A program made the translations under genes and the position numbers. Source: Phytoactinopolyspora limicola (GTDB lineage: Bacteria; Actinomycetota; Actinomycetes; Jiangellales; Jiangellaceae). Taken from it: 64,000 nt of DNA. How positions within the stretch are numbered: the stretch's first letter is position 1; each line of letters opens with the position of its first letter. Below the pieces are notes generated by a model that ran no database searches, was not told the origin of the DNA, and saw only the letters and a program-made list of their open reading frames with translations. Where the stretch lies: contig NZ_JAAOEN010000003.1 in assembly GCF_011320225.1 (NCBI RefSeq), positions 496,001 through 560,000 of the forward strand, read 5' to 3'. This document shows positions 52,584 to 59,847 of this stretch, piece by piece.

Positions 52584-53030
52584 TCAGGACCCTCCGAGCA
52601 GGCCCGGCGTATGGGGCGAGCCGTGGTAGTGCACCATCAGCCAGCGCCCGTTTTCGCGGCGGTAGACCTCGGTGCAGCGATAAACCTGGTCAAGCGCACC
52701 ACCGGCTTCGGCACCCGCGTCAGAGCCGAAATCGACCGCCAGCCGGCTCATGCAGTGGACCACGGCGAGGTCGCCCTCGATGATGTAGCCCTCGTCCCAC
52801 GCTTCGGACAGCCCGGGACCGCGACCGGCGTCGGCCACGATCTGCCGAAGCGTCTTCCACAGCTCGATCAGGGCATCCCGGCCGAAAAAGTTCGACCCGA
52901 CGGTGTTCCACATCACCAGGCCGGGATGGACGTTTTCGCGCAGCCATTCGTCATCGGCGTCGCTGTTGGCTCGCACCCAGCCTTCGTGTAGCGCTTTGAT
53001 GGCCTCAAGATCAGCGGTCATGTCGGTCAT
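52584..53030 (-). CDS. NTF2-like (SnoaL-type) protein
   Basis: Protein of 148 aa with the cone-shaped NTF2 fold: LEAIKALHEGWVRANSDADD, VHPGLVMWNTVGSNFFGRDA, LAVVHCMSRLAVDFG, VYRCTEVYRRENGRWLMVHY. Similar domains act as small hydrolases, isomerases or dehydratases (scytalone dehydratase, polyketide cyclases). It sits between the monooxygenase and the fused hydrolase and may process the first oxidised intermediate. AAGGGA precedes the ATG; the internal ATG at 53021 is an alternative. Confidence 0.85.
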   Translation of the reverse strand: MTDMTADLEAIKALHEGWVRANSDADDEWLRENVHPGLVMWNTVGSNFFGRDALIELWKTLRQIVADAGRGPGLSEAWDEGYIIEGDLAVVHCMSRLAVDFGSDAGAEAGGALDQVYRCTEVYRRENGRWLMVHYHGSPHTPGLLGGS

Positions 53031-53084
53031 GCCTGTCCCTTCGTTCTCTGCGCGAGTGCCTTCGGTCTCCGCTCATCCCGGGGG

Positions 53085-53990
53085 TCAGCCGGCGCGGGCG
53101 GCCGCGAGTGCGGCCAGGGCTGTGGGCGCTTCGTCCGGGGCGGCGGCGAGGTCGATGGCGATCTCGTCCACGCCTGCCTGGCGGTATTCGCTGATGCGTG
53201 CGGCCACGTCGTCGGGGGTGCAGGCCACCGCCATCCGGGCCACGTCGGTGGCGGGGTCGCAGCCGGGCGCGATGATGTCGAGCACCTGCGGCGAGAAGAT
53301 CCCCAGGGTTGGCCGGAGCCGGTCGGCGGCCTCGGCAGCCGTTGAGGTGATGGCGCCGAATGCCTGGGCGGTCACTCGGAATGACTCGCGCGCCCGCCCG
53401 TTGGCCGTCAGTACCCGTTCGACGCGTTCCACAGAAGCGGCGAGGTACTCCATCGAAGCGCCGGTCGACAGCGATACACCGTCAGCGATCTCGGCGGATA
53501 GCTCCAACATGCGCGGGCGGATCGCCATCACGTCCAGCGCCGGCGGAACCGCTTGCGGCATCGTCTGATACCCGTCGAAGACATGGCGGGCAAATGTGCC
53601 GGTGAGTGCCTCTCCCGCGAGGGCGCCGCGGGTCGCGCCGACATATTCGCGCACGTGCGCCAGCGAGCCGGTCTCGCCTCCGATCCGGGAGACCAGGCGG
53701 GCATCACCGAGACCCAGCTGGGCGCGGACCCGGCCCGGCCCCAGTTCGGACAGCCCGGCCAGCTCCATCGCCAGCACGGCGGGGTGCCGGCTGACCGGTG
53801 CAGGGCCGACGACGCCGACGTCGAGCCCCGGAAACTTGTTGATCATCACCGCGGCGGGCACGATCGCGTCGCGGAATCCGACGTGCTCGCAGTACCAGAG
53901 GCCGTCCAGCCCGGCCTGTTCCGCCTGCTCGGCAACCTGCAGCGACGTGTTGATCGGGGCGAACCCGCTGAAACTCACGCTGATGCGCAT
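53085..53990 (-). CDS. LLM-class (luciferase-like) flavin/F420-dependent oxidoreductase
   Basis: TIM-barrel oxidoreductase of 301 aa: GFAPINTSLQVAEQAEQAGL, DGLWYCEHVGFRDAIVPAAV, VGVVGPAPVSRHPAVLAMEL, GRVRAQLGLGD. This resembles bacterial F420-dependent LLM proteins more than true luciferases. It is the first gene of the operon, divergent from the TetR gene, with a TetR-type palindrome over its promoter. By analogy to RutA and related ring-opening enzymes it may start degradation, but the substrate is unknown. Confidence 0.92.
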   Translation of the reverse strand: MRISVSFSGFAPINTSLQVAEQAEQAGLDGLWYCEHVGFRDAIVPAAVMINKFPGLDVGVVGPAPVSRHPAVLAMELAGLSELGPGRVRAQLGLGDARLVSRIGGETGSLAHVREYVGATRGALAGEALTGTFARHVFDGYQTMPQAVPPALDVMAIRPRMLELSAEIADGVSLSTGASMEYLAASVERVERVLTANGRARESFRVTAQAFGAITSTAAEAADRLRPTLGIFSPQVLDIIAPGCDPATDVARMAVACTPDDVAARISEYRQAGVDEIAIDLAAAPDEAPTALAALAAARAG

Positions 53991-54003
53991 GACACCACCC
54001 GCC

Positions 54004-54029
54004 TTTTATTGGCCATTTGGCCAAAATAA
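54004..54029. promoter_or_regulatory. TetR operator 1, LLM/TetR intergenic region
   Basis: TTTTATTGGCC-ATTT-GGCCAAAATAA: inverted repeat with 9/11 matching arm positions. It shares the core ATTGGCCA(N)2TGGCCAA with the site at 54759. It lies 14-39 bases before the LLM start and 47 bases before the TetR start, so it can control both. Confidence 0.8.
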
Positions 54030-54075
54030 ACCACTGGGCAGCCGCGGTCAACTCACACCGGTACCCTCGTTGACC

Positions 54076-54687
54076 ATGCCGAAGATCGTCGACCACGCCG
54101 CCCGCAGACTCGAACTCGTCGACGCCTGCCTGCGCGTCGTCGCGAATGCCGGCCTGCCCGGCACAACCACTCGCGAGATCGCCCGCGAGGCCGGCGTGTC
54201 GCACGGCATCATCGCGCACTACTTCGACAGCAAGGACGAGATTCTGCGCGCCGCCCTACAGCGCTCCTACAACCTGCTGGCCGAACGCATTCAGGCCGAG
54301 CTCACCGGCCTCAACGGAGCGGCAGCACTGCGCCAGGCCCTGCTGGCCGCACTCCCCGCCGACGACGCCGGCCGCACCGGCGAACAGATCGAGCTCGCCC
54401 TTTGGGGGTACGCACTCGGCAACCCGGCCGTCGCAGACGAGCGCTGGCACACCTACGCGGAATGGCAGCGTGCACTAGAGGTCCTGGTCCGCGACGCCCA
54501 GGTCCGCGGCGAACTGGACACCACACACGACGCCAGCCGGGTCGCCGAGGCATTCGTCGCCATGATCGACGGCCTCGGCGTGCAGACTGCCCTCTATCCA
54601 GAACGCCAGGACCCACAGCGCCAGCGCGACATCATCGACATGACACTGCGCGCCTTCGGCGCCGCGGTGCCCGAACTAGACGACTGA
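54076..54687 (+). CDS. TetR/AcrR-family repressor
   Basis: Regulator of 203 aa. The N-terminal HTH reads RRLELVDACLRVVANAGLPG, TTTREIAREAGVSHGIIAHY, FDSKDEILRAAL. The ligand-binding C-terminal domain is of the TetR_C_6 kind (LWGYALGNPAVADERWHTYA). It stands between the LLM operon (divergent) and the MFS gene (same direction, 111 bp on). The two 26-bp palindromes before these targets make it the likely regulator of uptake and breakdown. Confidence 0.94.
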   Translation: MPKIVDHAARRLELVDACLRVVANAGLPGTTTREIAREAGVSHGIIAHYFDSKDEILRAALQRSYNLLAERIQAELTGLNGAAALRQALLAALPADDAGRTGEQIELALWGYALGNPAVADERWHTYAEWQRALEVLVRDAQVRGELDTTHDASRVAEAFVAMIDGLGVQTALYPERQDPQRQRDIIDMTLRAFGAAVPELDD

Positions 54688-54734
54688 ACCCCGGTCGCCG
54701 CTCACCTAGCCGCCAGGATCTTCGACGCTGACCA

Positions 54735-54765
54735 TTGACACGGCTCACATCCGGCGGCTTATATT
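54735..54765 (+). promoter_or_regulatory. Promoter of the MFS importer
   Basis: A consensus TTGACA (54735-54740) and TATATT (54760-54765) are 19 bases apart. The -10 lies within the left arm of the TetR palindrome at 54759, so repressor binding would block polymerase. The start ATG is 33 bases further, with GGGGAAT before it. Confidence 0.65.
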
Positions 54766-54784
54766 GGCCACCTGGCCAATATAA
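54759..54784. promoter_or_regulatory. TetR operator 2, upstream of the MFS importer
   Basis: TTATATTGGCC-ACCT-GGCCAATATAA is a perfect palindrome with 11-bp arms. It matches the site at 54004 in the core ATTGGCCANNTGGCCAA and covers the -10 element of the MFS promoter. Confidence 0.88.
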
Positions 54785-54798
54785 AGGCAGGGGAATCC

Positions 54799-56070
54799 AT
54801 GACCGCGTCCGGCGCTCGTACCAGCGCGCCCACACCCGCCCGGCTGAGCGCCTCCTACTACCCCGCGCTCACCATGGCGAGCACAAGCCTGTGGGCGATG
54901 ATCCTCGGCCCGGTCCTGTCCACCATCCCCTCCCAGGTGGCCGAACTTGCGCCGCAGCAGCGCATCTTCGCCCTGGCCATGGTCACCGGCATCGGTGGTG
55001 TGGTCGGCATCGTCGGCAACCCGCTCATCGGGCGGCTGAGCGACGCCACCCGCAGCCGCCTCGGCCGCCGTCGTCCCTGGATCATCGCCGGGCTGGCAGT
55101 GATCCTCCCCGCCTCGCTGACCGCCGGGAACGCCGGATCTCTTGCCGAGCTGGTGCTGTGGTGGAGCATGCTGCAACTGGGCGCGAACATGCTCATGGCC
55201 CCGTTGACAGCGACCATCCCCGACCTGGTCCCCGTCGACCGGCGCGGGGTGGCCTCGGCCTGCCTCGGGATCTCGTGGGCCGTCGCCCCCGTCCTAGGAA
55301 CCGCAGTCCAGGCGTTCACCGGCTCAGCCCGGCTCACCTACCCGATTCTGGCCGCCATCATCGCGACATCGCACCTGCTCTTCCTGCTCACGCTCCGCGG
55401 TGATCGCACCCAGCCATCCGCACGCCCGGATCGCACCCAGCCATCCGCACGCCCGAAGTCCACGGCACCCCGCCTGCTGCGCGCCCTGCCCCAGAGCCGC
55501 GACTTCTCGCTCGCCTGGATCCACCGGTTCCTGTTCGCACTCGGGCAGAACGCCGCGTTGTCGTACCTGTTCTACTACCTGCAGGACGTCATCCGATACG
55601 AACGGCTGCACCCGAACAGCTCGACCGATGAAGGCGTCCTCATCCTCACCGCGATCTATACCCCGTGTGTCATCATCGCCGCCCTGACCGCCGGGACACT
55701 CGCCGACCGGACCCACCGCCACAAGGTCTACATCGTCGGCGCCACCATCATTTTCGCCGGCGGTGCCTTCCTGGGCGCCTTCACCGGTAGCTGGAACGGC
55801 GTACTCGTGCTGGCGGCACTGACCGGAATCGGGTTCGGCGCCTATGAGGCCGTCAGCATGGCGATGGTCATCCAGCTCCTGCCCGACCAAGAACGCCGGG
55901 CGCGCGACCTCAGCCTCATCAATGTCGCCACCCTGATCGCCATCGCCATCGGCCCTGCCGTTGCCGCCGGACTGATCAGCCTGTCCGGATACGTGCTGAT
56001 GTTCGTGATCGCTGGCATCTCCGTTCTGGCCAGCGGCGCGATCGTCGTCCTCATCCGGGCGACACGTTGA
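54799..56070 (+). CDS. MFS transporter, SLC45/GPH-like sugar or metabolite porter type
   Basis: Permease of 423 aa with 12 predicted spans. NPLIGRLSDATRSRLGRRRP in loop 2-3 is the R-x-G-R-R-R-P-W motif of the SLC45/MelB-like group, usually importers or exchangers. The central cytoplasmic loop carries two copies of DRTQPSARP, encoded by a perfect 27-base tandem repeat. It is under a TetR operator and probably imports the compound degraded by the operon to its left. Confidence 0.9.
   Translation: MTASGARTSAPTPARLSASYYPALTMASTSLWAMILGPVLSTIPSQVAELAPQQRIFALAMVTGIGGVVGIVGNPLIGRLSDATRSRLGRRRPWIIAGLAVILPASLTAGNAGSLAELVLWWSMLQLGANMLMAPLTATIPDLVPVDRRGVASACLGISWAVAPVLGTAVQAFTGSARLTYPILAAIIATSHLLFLLTLRGDRTQPSARPDRTQPSARPKSTAPRLLRALPQSRDFSLAWIHRFLFALGQNAALSYLFYYLQDVIRYERLHPNSSTDEGVLILTAIYTPCVIIAALTAGTLADRTHRHKVYIVGATIIFAGGAFLGAFTGSWNGVLVLAALTGIGFGAYEAVSMAMVIQLLPDQERRARDLSLINVATLIAIAIGPAVAAGLISLSGYVLMFVIAGISVLASGAIVVLIRATR
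55405..55458. repeat. 27-bp tandem duplication in the MFS central loop
   Basis: The unit beginning GATCGCACCCAGCCATCC and ending GCACGCCCG occurs twice in direct succession, apparently without a mismatch. It adds nine residues to the cytoplasmic loop in frame. Confidence 0.85.
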
Positions 56071-56099
56071 CCCCTGCCGCACACTCGGAAGGAAACACC

Positions 56100-56438
56100 A
56101 TGCCGGAAGGAAACGCCTTGAACGCCCTCACTGGAACCTGGCACGCCACACTCGCCAGCCCGCTCGGACCGATCTCTATCGTCTTCGAGTTCGCCGAAAC
56201 CGACGGCCGGGTCCACGGCACGAGCACCGCCAACGCGGAGACAGTCGCCCTGTCGAACGTCACGATCAAACCCGGCGAGGGCGGAACGCTGCGAGCAACC
56301 TGGGGCGCGGACGTGACCCGGCCGGTCTCCGTCCACCTCGACTTCGATGTCACCGTTGCCGGCGACACCCTGACCGGATCAGCCAAAGCCGGAATGCTCA
56401 TGCCCAACGGCGCCGTTACCGGCACCCGACACCCCTAG
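56100..56438 (+). CDS. Small beta-rich protein of unknown function
   Basis: Protein of 112 aa with no signal peptide: LNALTGTWHATLASPLGPIS, IVFEFAETDGRVHGTSTANA, ETVALSNVTIKPGEGGTLRA, VHLDFDVTVAGDTLTGSAKA. Alternating short strands suggest a small barrel (lipocalin- or avidin-like). GGAAGGA lies before the ATG. It follows the MFS gene by 29 bp and is likely cotranscribed, so it may bind the imported compound. Family not recognised. Confidence 0.65.
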   Translation: MPEGNALNALTGTWHATLASPLGPISIVFEFAETDGRVHGTSTANAETVALSNVTIKPGEGGTLRATWGADVTRPVSVHLDFDVTVAGDTLTGSAKAGMLMPNGAVTGTRHP

Positions 56439-56517
56439 CCCGCGCGAATAGGGGCCGGCTCCTTGCGGCCCCGAAGCAGCCGAGGCGCGCCGACGTCATA
56501 CGGCAGAATCTCCTGCT

Positions 56518-57183
56518 GTGACTATCCGCATACTGATCGCCGACGACCAGGAGATGGTCCGACGGGGCATTCGGCGCATCGTGGAGAGCCAGACCGACAT
56601 GCAGGTCGTCGGGGAGGCGGACAATGGCGTCGACGCCGTGGAGTTGGCTCGCACGCTGAAGCCAGACGTGGCCCTGGTGGACATCCGGATGCCGCGGATG
56701 GATGGCTTGGCGGTGACCCGCCAGCTCGCCGGACCAGAGGTGCGCGATCCGATCCGGGTGGTCGTCATCACCACGTTCGACCTGGACGAGTACGTCTACC
56801 CGGCGCTGCGCTTCGGGGCGTCCGGGTTCGTTCTCAAGCGCTCGGGGCCGACGTTGCTCATGGAGGCGGTACGAGCGGCGATGACGGGCGACAGTCTGAT
56901 CAGCCCATCCGTCACCGTACGGCTGTTGCAACACGTCACCGGCGCCGCGACGACCAGGCGCAAGTATCGGGACTCGGCCCTGACCGAGCGGGAGATCGAG
57001 ATCGCCGGCAAGGTGGCCGAGGGACTGACGAACTCCGACATCGCGGCCGAGTTGTTCATCTCGGCCGGTACGGTCAAGACCCACGTGGCGAGCATCCAGC
57101 GGAAAATGGGGGTGCGCAACCGGGTGGGGGTAGCCGTTCGCGCCTGGGAGCTCGGGTACGCCACTGGCCGGACACCAGGCTGA
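56518..57183 (+). CDS. NarL/FixJ-family response regulator
   Basis: Protein of 221 aa. The receiver domain (1-120) has the acidic pair in IRILIADDQEM, phospho-acceptor Asp in DVALVDIRMPRMDG (about residue 54), the switch Thr in VVVITTFD and Lys in FVLKRSGP. The LuxR-type HTH (150-215) reads LTEREIEIAGKVAEGLTNSD, IAAELFISAGTVKTHVASIQ. It starts with GTG. The partner histidine kinase follows after 99 bp; the lipoprotein and ABC exporter genes beyond are likely targets. Confidence 0.94.
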   Translation: MTIRILIADDQEMVRRGIRRIVESQTDMQVVGEADNGVDAVELARTLKPDVALVDIRMPRMDGLAVTRQLAGPEVRDPIRVVVITTFDLDEYVYPALRFGASGFVLKRSGPTLLMEAVRAAMTGDSLISPSVTVRLLQHVTGAATTRRKYRDSALTEREIEIAGKVAEGLTNSDIAAELFISAGTVKTHVASIQRKMGVRNRVGVAVRAWELGYATGRTPG

Positions 57184-57282
57184 GCGAGGCCCGCGGCCAC
57201 GGATCTGCCGTTCGGCGGATGCGCGGAATCCATACGTGTGCTCACCGCTCACGGTCCGGAAACTGTGCGTAGCCTCGCTTCC

Positions 57283-58440
57283 ATGACCTACGAAACCACC
57301 ATCCGTGGCGGCCGTCGGCGCGTGAGTGCGATGGCAGCTGCGTTGATGCTGGTGCCTGCCGTCATGACACCCCCCAGTACCTATCCGCTGGCGATAACGG
57401 CCGCGTTGGTCCTCGCCGTCGCGATCCTGGCGTGGCCGATCGGCCGGGTCACGCTCAGCGTCGCCGCCGGCTGCACCGCCGCCCTCTCGCTGGCGCTGAA
57501 CCTCGCTTACTTCGGCCAGCCGGGGCACGCGCTGGTGTGGTTACCGTTCGAGCTGGCCGCGCTGCTCGTGCTCTTGGTGCGGGTGATCCGGTGGGTGCCG
57601 ACCCCGCGGGTGGCGGCCATCGGCGCGCTCACCGGCGCAGCCGCGATCCTGCTCCCGCTGCGCTTCACTCTCCACGAACCGTCCTCCGGGCTGCGTGAGT
57701 CGGTGTTCGTGGTGGCGGTGGCCGTCTTACCGGCCGCCTGCGCCGCGGGTGTGGGCCTGTATCTGCGTGCGCTGGAGAACCGTCGGGTCCGTGCCGTCCA
57801 GCAGGCCAGACGGCAGCAGCGGCTCGAGGTCGCCGCCAACCTGCACGACTTCGTCGCGCACGAGGTGACCGGCATCGTCGTGGAGTCGCAGGCCGCACAG
57901 TTCGAGGACCTGGCGCCGACGGAGTACCGAGAGATCCTCGCCCGGATCGAGCAGGCGGGACAGCGGGCCCTGGGTTCCACGGACCAGACCATCGCCGCGC
58001 TGCGCGCCGCGGAAGAGGAACGCGGTGAGCCGCCGTCTACCCGGCAGCACGGGCCGGCGGACCTGGTCGAGTTGGTCGACCGGTTCTCCGCGACGTCCCC
58101 GGCCGAGGTGCGGCTGTCCCTGCCGCCTGGCCTGCTCGACGCCGTCTCTCGGGAGATCCAGGACACGGCGTACCGGGTAGTCCTGGAGGCGCTGACCAAC
58201 GTCCGCCGGCACGCCGCGCGCGCGGGCCGGGTGGACGTCGTCGCCCGGAGGACCGACGACGGAGCAGTCGAGGTCACCATCGTGGACGACGGGGGTGGCG
58301 CGGCCCCCACCACCCGGCAGGCCGGCGGCACCGGTTTGGCGGGCCTCGCCGCCCGGGTCAGCGCCCTGGGCGGCGCGCTGGACGCCCGTCCCCACGACGA
58401 CGGCTGGCGGGTCACCTGCCTGTTCCCCGCGCCTCGCTGA
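57283..58440 (+). CDS. NarL-partner sensor histidine kinase
   Basis: Membrane kinase of 385 aa with about six N-terminal spans (LAITAALVLAVAILAWPIGR; ALLVLLVRVIRWVPTPRVAA). The HisKA_3 dimerisation helix carries the phospho-accepting His in NLHDFVAHEVTGIVVE. The HATPase_c domain has the N-box LEALTNVRRHA and G-boxes VTIVDDGGGA and GGTGLAGLAARVSALGG. No periplasmic sensor is evident, so it senses membrane or envelope stress. A TAGCCT hexamer six bases before the ATG suggests its own leaderless promoter. Confidence 0.92.
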   Translation: MTYETTIRGGRRRVSAMAAALMLVPAVMTPPSTYPLAITAALVLAVAILAWPIGRVTLSVAAGCTAALSLALNLAYFGQPGHALVWLPFELAALLVLLVRVIRWVPTPRVAAIGALTGAAAILLPLRFTLHEPSSGLRESVFVVAVAVLPAACAAGVGLYLRALENRRVRAVQQARRQQRLEVAANLHDFVAHEVTGIVVESQAAQFEDLAPTEYREILARIEQAGQRALGSTDQTIAALRAAEEERGEPPSTRQHGPADLVELVDRFSATSPAEVRLSLPPGLLDAVSREIQDTAYRVVLEALTNVRRHAARAGRVDVVARRTDDGAVEVTIVDDGGGAAPTTRQAGGTGLAGLAARVSALGGALDARPHDDGWRVTCLFPAPR

Positions 58441-58531
58441 TCCGAGATATCTGCCGATCGGCAGATGTGCGTGCCCTCCCCGACTCGCCATGCTCTGAGG
58501 CAGTGCATCAACCCACACCTCAGGAGGAACC

Positions 58532-58921
58532 ATGGCGTCTTGGACGACGCGCTCGAAGCAGCCTGCCACCATCGCCGCGGTGGCGGCGCTCGCCACCACG
58601 CTGAGCATCGTCGGCTGCGGTGTGGACGCCTCCTCGGCGGATCCGGAGTCGAAGACCTTCTCGTACTCAGGCGACACCCTGCATCTCGATACGAACGAGG
58701 TCGCCACCAAGGTCATCGTGACGGACCGGGACGACATCAAGGTCACCCGCTGGTTCGACTCCAGGGCCGGCAACCAGCGCCTGGTGTGGGAGCTCGAGGG
58801 TGACGCCCTCGAGATCGACGCCGGCTGCAGTGGCATTGCCATCTGCGACGCGAAGTTCGAGGTGGAGATCCCGAAAGGGCTCACCGTCGTCAAAGACGGC
58901 GTCGAACTGGAGACGAAGTAA
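58532..58921 (+). CDS. Lipoprotein of unknown function
   Basis: Protein of 129 aa. The signal peptide has a lipobox Cys at about residue 29 (TTLSIVGC). A short mature domain resembles adhesin-like beta-helices (FSYSGDTLHLDTNEVATKVI; LVWELEGDALEIDAGCSG). Further Cys are in IDAGCSGIAICDAKF. AGGAGG lies before the ATG. It is placed two bases before the ABC ATPase gene and so belongs to that transporter. Confidence 0.85.
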   Translation: MASWTTRSKQPATIAAVAALATTLSIVGCGVDASSADPESKTFSYSGDTLHLDTNEVATKVIVTDRDDIKVTRWFDSRAGNQRLVWELEGDALEIDAGCSGIAICDAKFEVEIPKGLTVVKDGVELETK

Positions 58922-58923
58922 CC

Positions 58924-59841
58924 ATGCTGGAACTCCTCGACATCACCAAGGTCTACCGGGGCGGCAAACGCGCGGTGGACGGCCTGACCCTCAGCCTCCA
59001 GCCCGGCATGCTCGGGCTGCTGGGCCCCAACGGCGCGGGTAAGTCGTCGCTGATGCGTATCGCCGCCACCGTCACCCGGCCCACCAGCGGAAAGCTGCTC
59101 TTCCACGGAGAGAACGCGGTGGCCCGGCCACAGGCGTTGCGCAAGGCGCTGGGCTATCTGCCGCAAGACTTCGGTGTCTACCCCAACCTGACCTCGAGCG
59201 AGTTTCTGCTCTACCTCGCTTCGGCTAAGGGCCTGTCAGCCAAATCGGCCAAACCGCGCATCGACGAGCTCCTGGAACTCGTCAACCTCACCGAGGTGGT
59301 GAAGCGTCCATTGGGTAAGTACTCGGGCGGCCAATTACGTAGGGTCGGCATCGCCCAGGTACTGCTCGGCGACCCGCAGGTGATCATCGTCGACGAGCCC
59401 ACCGCGGGGCTCGACCCGGAGGAGCGGGTCCGGTTTCGCAATCTGCTCAGCGACCTGGCCGCTGACCGGGTGGTCCTGCTCTCCACCCACATCGTCTCGG
59501 ATGTGGAGTCCGTCGCGTCCGACATCGCGGTGGTCGCAGGCGGGCGGCTGCAGAGCCGCGGCACACCCGAGGAGCTGCTGCGCTCGGCTGCCGGACAGGT
59601 GTGGGAGATGCTGGTGGACCCCGGCTCCGTCGCGCTGATCCAGTCGCAGTACACGGTCATCCGGATGGTGCGGACCATCAAGGGCGTCCGGATACGTCTC
59701 CTCGCCCAGGAACGCCCGGCGGGTGAGGCGGAGCCGCTGGCCCCCGATCTCGAGGACGCCTATCTCGCTGTTGTCCGGGGCGCGGAGGGCCCGCCGAGGC
59801 TCGGCGGGCAGCAACAACGGCACCCCGCGCGGACCGCGTGA
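58924..59841 (+). CDS. ABC-2-type exporter ATPase subunit
   Basis: Protein of 305 aa with a full ATPase core: Walker A GLLGPNGAGKSSL, Q-loop LGYLPQDFGVYPNLTSSEFL, signature YSGGQLRRVGIAQVLLGDPQ, Walker B VIIVDEPTAGLDPEE, switch His LSTHIVSD. The final 90 residues are an accessory domain. It is of the antibiotic/lantibiotic-exporter class. It lies between a lipoprotein gene and the permease gene, all under the two-component system upstream. Confidence 0.96.
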   Translation: MLELLDITKVYRGGKRAVDGLTLSLQPGMLGLLGPNGAGKSSLMRIAATVTRPTSGKLLFHGENAVARPQALRKALGYLPQDFGVYPNLTSSEFLLYLASAKGLSAKSAKPRIDELLELVNLTEVVKRPLGKYSGGQLRRVGIAQVLLGDPQVIIVDEPTAGLDPEERVRFRNLLSDLAADRVVLLSTHIVSDVESVASDIAVVAGGRLQSRGTPEELLRSAAGQVWEMLVDPGSVALIQSQYTVIRMVRTIKGVRIRLLAQERPAGEAEPLAPDLEDAYLAVVRGAEGPPRLGGQQQRHPARTA

Positions 59842-59847
59842 CCGGCC

